64,000 bases of DNA, from positions 1 through 64,000 of the IMG/VR virus record IMGVR_UViG_3300017971_000243; one strand, written 5' to 3'. This DNA is from a virus. The position numbers were made by a program, and so were the translations under genes. Under the pieces are notes generated by a model. The model had not been told where the DNA came from. It was given only the letters and a program-made list of their open reading frames with translations, and searched no databases. This document shows positions 14,230 through 20,805 of this stretch, in pieces (the first letter of the stretch is position 1; each line of letters begins with the position of its first letter).

Positions 14230-14296
14230 AGGATTTCTCAGCATCTTTTCTCACTACTACCTACAACAGCAGTGAGAAAAGAGGTTGAAGAATCCT
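14230..14296. other. Strong hairpin in an intergenic gap
   Basis: Perfect 11-bp arms 14245-14255 and 14271-14281 (CTTTTCTCACT with AGTGAGAAAAG) enclose a 15-nt loop, flanked by a second pairing, AGGATT (14230-14235) with AATCCT (14291-14296). No U-tract follows on either strand, so it is not a standard terminator. The TTTCTCAGCATCTTTTCTCA arm resembles the TTTCTCA repeats near 17.5 kb. Confidence 0.5.
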
Positions 14297-14507
14297 AAAT
14301 GAGTCCTCCAAGTACCAGTACACTGTTTACCTTGCCACCTTCACATTCCCAGCAATCGTAGTTGCTGGCGTCAGGCTCCACGTCACGGATTGCGTGGCAT
14401 TTGTCGCAGATTCCCACAGCGATACCGTCTACTGAGTCTTCCAGCATACCCATCACTGTGTCATAACCAGACGCTTCTTTTGCTAATACCAGTAAGTTTT
14501 CTCCCAT
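14295..14507 (-). CDS. Small zinc-ribbon protein, 70 aa
   Basis: Contains CDKC (AVGICDKCHAIRDV) and CWEC (NYDCWECEGG), a four-Cys zinc ribbon, between two short hydrophobic ends. Function unknown. Its stop lies within the 3' arm of the hairpin at 14230-14296. Confidence 0.6.
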   Translation of the reverse strand: MGENLLVLAKEASGYDTVMGMLEDSVDGIAVGICDKCHAIRDVEPDASNYDCWECEGGKVNSVLVLGGLI

Positions 14508-14520
14508 GACTCTAATCTCC

Positions 14521-14700
14521 TTAACTGTAAATTTTGCCGTACGATCTCATTATCCGCAATACCAGCACGTTGCACTCTGCAAAGCGGCACTCTGAAGCGA
14601 GTCTCTTAGCTGTTTCCCAACGGGGATCGTTTAAGTAGCGGTCTTCGTGAGATCTTGGACGGCGGGGTTTATATTGATGTTGCTCTTGGGCCTCTTCCAT
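14521..14700 (-). CDS. Small basic hypothetical protein, 59 aa
   Basis: ATG 14700 (MEEAQEQHQYKPRRPRSHED) has AAGGAG upstream. A Pro/Arg-rich basic stretch leads into RYLNDPRWETAKRLASECRF and a helical end. Possibly a nucleic-acid-binding peptide; no family recognised. Confidence 0.55.
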   Translation of the reverse strand: MEEAQEQHQYKPRRPRSHEDRYLNDPRWETAKRLASECRFAECNVLVLRIMRSYGKIYS

Positions 14701-14717
14701 TTCAGTCGCTCCTTTCC

Positions 14718-14795
14718 TTAGCAAAGGCTAAAGTGAAGAACCGAGATGATAGCTATAATTGCTACCATCAATCCAATGTAAATGTCCAATTTCAT
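14718..14795 (-). CDS. Membrane micropeptide, 25 aa
   Basis: MKLDIYIGLMVAIIAIISVL then HFSLC: almost entirely a single hydrophobic span. GAGGG lies upstream of ATG 14795, and promoter 14852-14880 is 57 bp above, so it would be the first gene of that transcript. Confidence 0.45.
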   Translation of the reverse strand: MKLDIYIGLMVAIIAIISVLHFSLC

Positions 14796-14851
14796 GAGCT
14801 ATTTCCCTCTTCCTTAGTCATGTGCTCACCAATTTCTTAGCTTGCACATAT

Positions 14852-14880
14852 AATGTAGCATGTTTCCATTCGCCCTGCAA
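14852..14880 (-). promoter_or_regulatory. Left-arm promoter, TTGCAG-17-TACATT
   Basis: Minus-strand -35 TTGCAG (14880-14875), 17-bp spacer, -10 TACATT (14857-14852), with AATATC upstream as in the family. Drives the 14718-14795 micropeptide and following small genes. Confidence 0.7.
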
Positions 14881-14889
14881 GATATTTTT

Positions 14890-15270
14890 TCATACATACT
14901 CACGCACCTGATATGCTACGTTGGGACCAGCGTGATCGTTGTATTCATCACATTGGTCTTGTGCTTCCTGCTCGTCCTCAAAGATCATCACCTCACCATC
15001 ACGCTTGCACCAGGACTCAGCAGGTCCCATATGGCTCAGGGAGGACCGCATGGCCCATATGCCCCACCTTCTGCTTCGCTTCTCCACCTTCTTCATCGCT
15101 TTCAGCACCATCATCAAGTACTCCTGCCTCATGTCCAGCCCAGTGTACTCTTCCACAATCTCCATCGCCTCAATCAGCTTATCCCGTTCTGCCACCGTCA
15201 AGCACCGTTCTATCGCCCTGTCCAAATCTCCACCAGTTTCTGCTTTATTATACTCGTCTTTGAAACTCAT
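14890..15270 (-). CDS. Hypothetical protein, 126 aa
   Basis: ATG 15270 (MSFKDEYNKAETGGDLDRAI) has AGGAGGT upstream; a longer start at 15330 is not needed. Helical N-terminal two thirds (ERDKLIEAMEIVEEYTGLDM), then CKRDGEVMIFEDEQEAQDQC with a beta-alpha look. Function unknown. Several plus-strand frames across it are shadows. Confidence 0.6.
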   Translation of the reverse strand: MSFKDEYNKAETGGDLDRAIERCLTVAERDKLIEAMEIVEEYTGLDMRQEYLMMVLKAMKKVEKRSRRWGIWAMRSSLSHMGPAESWCKRDGEVMIFEDEQEAQDQCDEYNDHAGPNVAYQVREYV

Positions 15271-15348
15271 ATTCTTCACCTCCTTCCCAGTGCAGTAGCA
15301 CTTACCACATAGCTTATGCCCTCTCCACATAAGCTATGTAATCATGAG

Positions 15349-15552
15349 CTATTGTACTTGCCATGGTTGCAGTACTAAGTCAAGTGGGTCAACCTGCTCC
15401 ATTAATGTGAAGCGCCCATAGCGTTTGTGGTATGAAACGCCACACTTTGGGCATCTCCAAAATGAACCGACACCAGGTGCACCAGCCTCACCTTCGTAGT
15501 CAAGCGTATCATTACCACACCTGCTACACCCTTCAAAGTCTTTGATACACAT
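15349..15552 (-). CDS. Small zinc-ribbon protein, 67 aa
   Basis: ATG 15552 follows AAGGAGG. CSRCG and CPKCG motifs about 25 residues apart form a four-Cys ribbon, then a hydrophobic-acidic tail. No family assigned. Confidence 0.6.
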   Translation of the reverse strand: MCIKDFEGCSRCGNDTLDYEGEAGAPGVGSFWRCPKCGVSYHKRYGRFTLMEQVDPLDLVLQPWQVQ

Positions 15553-15565
15553 TTTGCACCTCCTT

Positions 15566-15766
15566 TTAAAGTTCCTCATCAAATGCTATGTGCTCATCTA
15601 AATGCCCGCTGCTGTAGCATGGGTCAGCGGGGTTGAAGTCACCAGTCCGTGCTGTAATACACGCATCCGTACAGCACTCGTCAGTAGCCCGAAACCAGTG
15701 TATGTTTTTAGCGCATCCACTTAGTATCAGACCTGCTAAAATTAGCGCAAAGAGTTTCTTTTTCAT
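15566..15766 (-). CDS. Small lipoprotein, 66 aa
   Basis: Signal peptide MKKKLFALILAGLILSGCAK with a good lipobox (LSGC), so Cys18 should be lipidated and the protein anchored on the outside of the inner membrane or in the outer membrane. The mature part has four further Cys (CCTDAC and DPCYSS), probably disulfide bonded. A phage lipoprotein could act in lysis (outer spanin-like, though short) or in superinfection exclusion; neither is shown. Confidence 0.7.
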   Translation of the reverse strand: MKKKLFALILAGLILSGCAKNIHWFRATDECCTDACITARTGDFNPADPCYSSGHLDEHIAFDEEL

Positions 15767-16029
15767 GGTAGCAACCCGTCGTATGTGATGTACATGTTTG
15801 AGTTACGAAAATAGACAAGACCACGTGTTTCTTGGTCGTGGTCACATTCCCAGGGCGTTGCACAGCATCCTTCATCCGCTTTGAAGCATCCGTCGTCATA
15901 TTCCCACAACAGTCTGTAATCGTCTACGACCTCTCCGCATTTCATTTCACCGTGTACCGCTTGCACCCAAACGCTGTCAACATCCACACGCTGTACCGTA
16001 CCGTCTTGTTTTCTAATTGAAAACCGCAT
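15763..16029 (-). CDS. Hypothetical Cys-containing protein, 88 aa
   Basis: ATG 16029 with GGAGGTG upstream (MRFSIRKQDGTVQRVDVDSV). Beta-rich, with CFKADEGCCATPWECDHD in the middle, and ending MYITYDGLLP. It overlaps the lipoprotein start by 4 nt, so the two are coupled. Function unknown. Confidence 0.6.
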   Translation of the reverse strand: MRFSIRKQDGTVQRVDVDSVWVQAVHGEMKCGEVVDDYRLLWEYDDGCFKADEGCCATPWECDHDQETRGLVYFRNSNMYITYDGLLP

Positions 16030-16079
16030 ACTTTTCACCTCCCCTCTTTTGCTGTTTTGTTTTCGCTTTTCATATTAAT

Positions 16080-16108
16080 AATGTAATACATTTCATGTGG
16101 TTATACAA
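16080..16108 (-). promoter_or_regulatory. Left-arm promoter, TTGTAT-17-TACATT (copy A)
   Basis: Minus-strand -35 TTGTAT (16108-16103), 17-bp spacer, -10 TACATT (16085-16080). The surrounding ~45 bp (16068-16112) is repeated almost exactly at 17388-17432, so one promoter block has been duplicated. Confidence 0.7.
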
Positions 16109-16185
16109 GATATTTTGTTTATATTTTAGCGGATAACTCTGCTTGCACCTCACCTCCCCAACACACATTAAACTGCGCTACCCGC

Positions 16186-16560
16186 CTAGTACCGTATGCT
16201 TACACTCTTACCAGCAAAGCGACCTTCTAAAATGTAAACCCGTGCATGGTAATTGCGAAAGCACCCATACAGCATGTGCTCGTTCTCCGTGTAGTACCGC
16301 TGCACTATCCGTGCCTTAAAAGCCGCTACATGATCGTACCGCAGTTTCTTTTGCCAGCGACCATTCCTGCACCAAACTTCTATAATGTCACCGACTCTGT
16401 TACCCTTTGACCCAGTGCAGAAATACCTTTCTCGCTCCACTACTCTGTAGCCCGTGGGCATGCGTCTCATGAACCCATAGTCCTTAAACTCACACGCTAC
16501 CCTACATTTGTAGCTGTCGCCCAAAAGCTGCGGGCCTTTTTGTGGTAAATTGTTACTCAT
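16186..16560 (-). CDS. Hypothetical basic protein, 124 aa
   Basis: MSNNLPQKGPQLLGDSYKCR start, beta-rich and Arg-rich throughout, with GDIIEVWCRNGRWQKKLRYD near the middle and ending GKSVSIRY. It overlaps the upstream gene by 8 nt. The EVW phrase is shared with the 66-aa protein at 11540-11740. Function unknown. Confidence 0.6.
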   Translation of the reverse strand: MSNNLPQKGPQLLGDSYKCRVACEFKDYGFMRRMPTGYRVVERERYFCTGSKGNRVGDIIEVWCRNGRWQKKLRYDHVAAFKARIVQRYYTENEHMLYGCFRNYHARVYILEGRFAGKSVSIRY

Positions 16561-16813
16561 CGACCAGTTCTCCTCTCACTTCTAAGTCAATAATTAAACC
16601 CACCATTGCCACCATATCACACTCAATTCCAGTGTGCTCCAAGCAACTAACCAGTCCGTTTTCGTTGTCAATACTCAGTTTAAACCCATGTGTGTCGTTT
16701 CCATCATCTGCTACCCAACTCACCTCAACCCAGTCAGCAGTATAATCAATTCTAAATTGTCTATCCCCGTAGTCGCCAGAAACAAACTCATAATAATCAG
16801 TTCTTTCTTTCAC
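16553..16813 (-). CDS. Hypothetical acidic protein, 86 aa
   Basis: Start GTG 16813 (reads VKERTDYYEFVSGDYGDRQF) is 8 nt from AGGGAGG; nearby GTGs at 16819 and 16822 are alternatives. Alternating hydrophobics (FRIDYTADWVEVSWVADD) indicate a beta fold. No family recognised. Confidence 0.55.
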   Translation of the reverse strand: MKERTDYYEFVSGDYGDRQFRIDYTADWVEVSWVADDGNDTHGFKLSIDNENGLVSCLEHTGIECDMVAMVGLIIDLEVRGELVDE

Positions 16814-16949
16814 CCTCACCACCTCCCTTCTTGTTTTAATTTTCGCACGTTAAAACTGCAAATGGTTACTTAGTTTGCGCTTGCTTATTTCGCGGACATT
16901 GCATGATCTTTTCTTTCTAATGCACAAGCAAGCACAAAATAAACACCAC

Positions 16950-17354
16950 TTACGACAACACCGCCATCAGATCGTCATAGTCTTTAAACTCGTAATTGTC
17001 GCAACTGTATAAATCATGGTCCCTTTTCACCCAATCCAAATAGTTTTCACATGCTACCCAAACTTCGTTTCTGTCATAATCCAGATCGAAGCACAACAAA
17101 TCCCATTGCCCATTGTCTATAATGACCGCTTCGTGCTTGTCGTGGTGCATTACGAAAGAAACACGGTAAGGTGTAGTGCCCTCATACTCGCTGATGACCG
17201 CGGTACAATTACGACCGTCACCCTTAACAGTCCAAACTCTGTGCTCGTGACTCGTTTCAGGGTTGGGGTGCAGACCATGATTCTGTGCTGCTTTCCTATC
17301 CTCTTCAGCACTCGTCACCCTGCTCTTATAAATTTCTCGCTTCGCTTTTATCAT
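16950..17354 (-). CDS. Hypothetical protein, 134 aa
   Basis: Starts MIKAKREIYKSRVTSAEEDR with GGAGGTG upstream of ATG 17354. Composition is mixed and beta-rich in the middle (NCTAVISEYEGTTPYRVSFV), acidic at the end (YEFKDYDDLMAVLS). It is the first gene below promoter 17400-17428. Function unknown. Confidence 0.6.
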   Translation of the reverse strand: MIKAKREIYKSRVTSAEEDRKAAQNHGLHPNPETSHEHRVWTVKGDGRNCTAVISEYEGTTPYRVSFVMHHDKHEAVIIDNGQWDLLCFDLDYDRNEVWVACENYLDWVKRDHDLYSCDNYEFKDYDDLMAVLS

Positions 17355-17399
17355 CCCTACTCACCTCCCTTCTTTGTGTTTTCTTGCTTTCATATTAAT

Positions 17400-17428
17400 A
17401 ATGTAATACATTTCATGTGGTTATACAA
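17400..17428 (-). promoter_or_regulatory. Left-arm promoter, TTGTAT-17-TACATT (copy B)
   Basis: Identical -35, spacer and -10 to the copy at 16080-16108, with -35 at 17428-17423 and -10 at 17405-17400. It precedes the 134-aa gene by about 50 bp. Confidence 0.7.
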
Positions 17429-17465
17429 GATATTTCTTACACATACCCATAAAATTTATCACACC

Positions 17466-17545
17466 TATCCATTAAAAATTTCTAACAATTTCTCACTAAT
17501 ATTTTCTCACAAATTTCTCAGCAACCTAATCTTTTCTCACTAATC
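17466..17545. repeat. Short TTTCTCA-type direct repeats
   Basis: At least four closely spaced TTTCTCA copies (minus strand TGAGAAA), most followed by CTAAT or CAA, within 80 bp between a promoter and a micropeptide. The spacing is irregular. They resemble short iterons or operator repeats. A related pair lies in the hairpin at 14230-14296. Confidence 0.5.
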
Positions 17546-17659
17546 TTCTGACCACATCGACTCAACCACATCAGTAATCGTTCCACAAACCATCCCACAA
17601 CAAATAAGTACCACCAAAGGCCACCGTACCATATCAAACAAGCTAATTAATAAGTCCAT
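17540..17659 (-). CDS. Membrane micropeptide, 39 aa
   Basis: MDLLISLFDMVRWPLVVLIC then CGMVCGTITDVVESMWSED: a hydrophobic span with three Cys and an acidic tail. It is the outermost gene of the leftward arm, about 55 bp below promoter 17715-17742, with GGAAAGGAAAGAATAGGG upstream as a loose ribosome site. Confidence 0.45.
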   Translation of the reverse strand: MDLLISLFDMVRWPLVVLICCGMVCGTITDVVESMWSED

Positions 17660-17714
17660 CCCTATTCTTTCCTTTCCAATCCAAGTTAAAAGTTATACAC
17701 TTCACATAGTACAT

Positions 17715-17742
17715 AGTATAGCATAGTAAAAATGGAGAACAA
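17715..17742 (-). promoter_or_regulatory. Outermost left-arm promoter, TTGTTC-16-TATACT
   Basis: Minus-strand -35 TTGTTC (17742-17737), 16-bp spacer, -10 TATACT (17720-17715), with TTATC upstream. This is the first leftward promoter beside the non-coding divergence zone. Confidence 0.6.
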
Positions 17743-17750
17743 GATAATAC

Positions 17751-18400
17751 TCAGGTATATCCGTTTATAGCAGTAGCATCATGGGAAGGTGCGAATCGTG
17801 ATAAGGATAGTATCTTTCCTTTAGTATCGCAGTAGTAGCTAAGAAACAAAGTAAATAAGGGTAGGTATAGCTTGATTGATTGTATCGAATCATGGAGTGC
17901 ATGGGGTGTGGCGACGAGCCCAGGTATGAGCAAGAGCAGATGTGAGTACGAAAGCATATAATCATCTACACCTATCCTGCCCACACAGTCTTAATCAATC
18001 ATATCAACCCGCGCCTACCCTCTGATTGCATAGTTTAACGACTCACGCAGGTTTACGGGCAAGAGCAGAGCAGGGCGTGGGTGAGGAGCAGAGGCTTCGG
18101 GCTTCATGATTTAGATAGTATCAGACCAGACCACGCCTGCCCAGACCAGACCAGACCATGGGCTACGAATGGATTAGAATGGGACGATTGGGAGGCTGCG
18201 TGGGTGAGCGTGGATTAGATTGAATCACATCAGACCAGACCGCGCCAGACCAGACCGTGGGGGTAGGGGTGCAGGCTATGTGGGATCACGGGCGTATAGG
18301 GATCACGGTAGGTCATGGCTGGCGGAGGTATACGGGATGGCGGATATGGCGTGGTCTGGGGTGGAGGTCGGGCTTCATGGGTTGTATGGGTTTCAGTAAA
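17751..18400. other. GC-rich non-coding stretch with CAGACC repeats
   Basis: No convincing gene. CAGACCAGACC clusters occur around 18122-18160 and 18231-18261, and longer phrases recur (CGGGCTTCATG twice, GCGTGGGTGAG twice, GGGATCACGG twice). Short minus-strand frames here lack ribosome sites and protein-like composition. The jump from GC-rich to very AT-rich sequence at 18.4 kb is sharp. Together with the neighbouring island it separates the two transcription arms, which fits a replication origin or regulatory hub. Confidence 0.5.
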
Positions 18401-18495
18401 TATTGCATATTTATTGCATGTAGTTTATTTATTTAATGAAGCATATTTAGTAAATTTGCTTCATTAAGTAAATAACACCGCTTCATCATTTTGCT

Positions 18496-18540
18496 TAAAA
18501 ATAATACATGTATATGTAATTAATACATGTATTATTTTTA
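18496..18540. repeat. 18-bp perfect inverted repeat, 9-nt loop
   Basis: Arms 18496-18513 and 18523-18540 are exact reverse complements (TAAAAATAATACATGTAT), able to form a cruciform or hairpin. A second hairpin, ACACTATT-AAAA-AATAGTGT, follows at 18573-18592. Confidence 0.85.
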
Positions 18541-18675
18541 TATACAGTTAGTTTAAAACTAAGTAAATAACTACACTATTAAAAAATAGTGTTGTTACAA
18601 GCAAAATAATTTCAGTTAGTAAATTAATTAATTTTGTCATGTTTTTAGCTTTCTTTTTTAGTTGTTTAAAATATA

Positions 18676-19243
18676 CAGCTTGACTTGCTTGCAAGTTATT
18701 GACTACGCAAAAACTGAAATTATTTTGTCTGTTTCGTTGTCAATTTTAAATGTAGCTACGTTGTGTGTAGCTAGATCGTAAATTGTACCCGAAACCGCTT
18801 TCAAGTTATTTTTGTAGTCAGCAATTTCATGCTTTTCAGTCAATATGCTTGCAATTTCACGTTTCGTGAAATTGTTTTCTTTCAGCATGTCAATAATAAG
18901 TTTTCTGCGTGACCTCTTATTATTACTTGCTTTCAGCGTATTGTCTGAAAGTTTGTAATTTCGTTTGACTTCAGTTTCTTTCTTTTCGCTGAAGTCAAAC
19001 AGTTTAGCGTTGTCAGCGCTTACGTTGTCAACAAAGTCAGCTAAACTTGCTTTATGTTTTTTTAGCAAGTTAGTCAGCTTGTTTTTAGCTGTACTTTTTT
19101 CGTTGTCAGTCGTTGCGCTGTCAACAAACATACTGTATAATTTACTTGCTTTGCTTTTTTCTTTACTTGTCATAATGCACACTTCGCTTTTCTGCTATTA
19201 TTTAAAATAGCTGTTAAAGAAATTAAGCAAGCAAGTCAAGCTG
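18676..19243. repeat. 17-bp inverted repeat flanking the island gene
   Basis: CAGCTTGACTTGCTTGC at 18676-18692 is repeated in reverse complement at 19227-19243, bracketing the single island gene. A further 16-bp pair (18602-18617 with 18712-18727) includes the gene's last codons. Nested symmetry of this kind suggests a discrete cassette. Confidence 0.75.
18703..19173 (-). CDS. Putative DNA-binding protein of the AT island
   Basis: 156 aa from ATG 19173; a GTG 9 nt upstream is an alternative. Lys/Asn/Ser-rich N-terminal half, then RSRRKLIIDMLKENNFTKRE and KAVSGTIYDLATHNVATFKI, which matches the C-terminal half of the 10820-11278 protein in order and in the AVSGTI-DL motif. A winged-helix DNA-binding domain is the likely fold. 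Lying alone inside a palindrome-rich island, it could bind the island itself as an origin-binding or partition-type protein; that is inference. Confidence 0.6.
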   Translation of the reverse strand: MTSKEKSKASKLYSMFVDSATTDNEKSTAKNKLTNLLKKHKASLADFVDNVSADNAKLFDFSEKKETEVKRNYKLSDNTLKASNNKRSRRKLIIDMLKENNFTKREIASILTEKHEIADYKNNLKAVSGTIYDLATHNVATFKIDNETDKIISVFA

Positions 19244-19552
19244 TCATTATAAGTAATACAATAAAGTATTGCAAATAAGTATAACGAAATTAATATTTTA
19301 ATTGCTTTTGACATAGTAATATTTTTTAGCGTCAAATAAGTTGTTAATTTTGTAGTTTGTAATACATAAAAGTCTATATACTTTTAAGTCTTTTGTCAAG
19401 TCTTTTATGTACTTTTTATTTTTTTGTTTCGCTGTCATGCTATTATATAAAGCAAGTTTCATGCACAATAGCATATATTTGCATATTTTTTTTAATTTAT
19501 TTATAAGTACTTAATATCATTACAAATATAAATATAAATTTATTTCTTATAT

Positions 19553-19860
19553 ACTACATTGTAGTATATGCTATATACTGAAAAGTGACAATTCACGTCA
19601 CTTTTGACAATTTTTGTCAAAAAACGCTATAACATACTGTAATTATTAATAATATTACAATGTAGTATATGACAATTATTGTCAATATATACTACAATGT
19701 ATTACTGCTACAATGTAGCATTATATATACACTATATTACTACATTACTATACTACTGTATTACTACATTACTATACTACTACATTACTATACTACTGTA
19801 TTACTACATTACTATACTACTACATAACTACATAACTACAATAATATTTCTAAACAATAT
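19553..19860. repeat. Palindrome cluster and 24-bp tandem array
   Basis: Perfect hairpins stand side by side: ATACTACA-T-TGTAGTAT near 19555, AAGTGAC/GTCACTT (19583-19603) and TTTTGACAA/TTGTCAAAA (19602-19622), then a larger one around GTAGTATATGACAAT (19660-19693). From 19735 a 24-bp unit, TATTACTACATTACTATACT plus ACTG, repeats about three and a half times. A plus-strand frame across the array is low-complexity Tyr/Thr/Leu and is not a gene. Confidence 0.7.
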
Positions 19861-20231
19861 TTACTTATTATATATACATATAGTAAATATATATTAATAC
19901 ATTAATATAATACATAATAAATAAATGAAGCATATTTATTTATTATACATGCAATAACTAAGCCCCCACACATTTAATAAATATGCTTCATTAAATAAAT
20001 AAATAACATGCAATACAAACTACATTAATTGTAGTAAGCTACATTATTTGTAGTATGACAATTTACATTTTATTGCAACATTTATTAATTACATGCAACA
20101 TGTGATAACTGAAGCCCCTTCAATAAACAAATGGGGTATACTTAATAAATGAGCATGGAGGCCCGACCATAAATTAGAATACCGAATTCACACAACTTTA
20201 ACGGAGGCCAATCCTGCATCGTATTTTCCAC

Positions 20232-20261
20232 TTGACACCACGCTCCGGGGTGTGCTATACA
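20232..20261 (+). promoter_or_regulatory. Right-arm promoter, TTGACA-18-TATACA
   Basis: -35 TTGACA (20232-20237), 18-bp spacer ending GGGGTGTGC, -10 TATACA (20256-20261), 11 bp before the first right-arm ATG. A sister promoter at 24505-24534 shares the GGTGTGY-TATA end. Confidence 0.7.
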
Positions 20262-20271
20262 GCGAATTAAT

Positions 20272-20805
20272 ATGAACCTTCCCCAACTCATAAACCGCAT
20301 ACGCAATGGTGTGTATGAACTCATTAACACCCCTTCTAAGCAAACCGTGGTGCCCCAGGCCAAAGCAAAGATCAATCAAAACGTGCGCTTTGACGACCAC
20401 ACCTTGCGAGAGCTCACCAGCAACGGAAAGCAAGTGTATATCGTGCAAGCAGCTCAAATCAACCTTCAACAGTCACTTACCAACGAAGGCACCAAAGTGC
20501 TCACCTATATTGACCAACTACAAACCGCCTTAGAAGACCAAGCCCGTGACCAATCTCTATTCGAAATATTACTCCGTAAATATAATGAGGGATGCACCTT
20601 GAAAACCATCCGCGACATCGTAGAGCGTTTATACATCGAGATTGCCCTTGCCAACACGCCTACGCAATCAGATGCCGCCCGTCGCCTTGGTATTGCCCGC
20701 AGCGGCATATATGAGCGTCTAAAGCGCCTTACCTACGCCGAAGAGGCCGAACCAACCATGACAAAGGAGATCACCAAATGCGAGACACAGAACTCTACCG
20801 ACTGA
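20272..20805 (+). CDS. Fis-type helix-turn-helix protein
   Basis: 177 residues. A Gln/Asn-rich N-terminal part is followed by a helical stretch and a C-terminal HTH_8-like motif: ALANTPTQSDAARRLGIARS then GIYERLKRL, the arrangement seen in Fis and NtrC C-termini. First gene of the right arm, directly under a promoter and overlapping the small-terminase candidate. It may regulate late transcription or bind the packaging site. The function beyond DNA binding is inferred. Confidence 0.7.
   Translation: MNLPQLINRIRNGVYELINTPSKQTVVPQAKAKINQNVRFDDHTLRELTSNGKQVYIVQAAQINLQQSLTNEGTKVLTYIDQLQTALEDQARDQSLFEILLRKYNEGCTLKTIRDIVERLYIEIALANTPTQSDAARRLGIARSGIYERLKRLTYAEEAEPTMTKEITKCETQNSTD

Larger units (their letters stand above)
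18413..20018. repeat. AT-rich island bounded by a ~40-bp inverted repeat
   Basis: The left end (18413-18456, ATTGCATGTAG... with TTATTTAATGAAGCATATTT) is the near-perfect reverse complement of the right end (19977-20018). Each end contains a smaller palindrome built on TGAAGCA/TGCTTCA; at the right, a 17-bp perfect arm pair encloses a ~37-nt loop (about 19923-19995). Between them the sequence is extremely AT-rich, dense in hairpins, and holds one gene. A third, degenerate relative of the end sequence lies at about 20080-20125. No transposase is present. Confidence 0.6.

Noticed and set aside
14860-15312. Plus-strand frames opposite the 126-aa minus-strand gene
   Set aside because: Three frames open across the same GC-balanced region; only the minus-strand gene has a ribosome site and a place in the operon.
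17466-17545. CRISPR-like repeat cluster
   Set aside because: Units are 7-12 bp with irregular spacing of a few bases, and no spacers of constant length or cas genes exist.
17751-17984. Overlapping minus-strand frames in the GC-rich zone
   Set aside because: Cys/His/Tyr-rich composition, no ribosome site, two overlapping frames equally open; looks non-coding.
19679-19897. Plus-strand Tyr/Thr/Leu frame
   Set aside because: Translation of the 24-bp tandem array and surrounding AT-rich DNA; low complexity, no ribosome site.
18413-20018. Insertion sequence or transposon
   Set aside because: Inverted ends exist, but no transposase and no clear target duplication are seen; kept as an inverted-repeat island instead.
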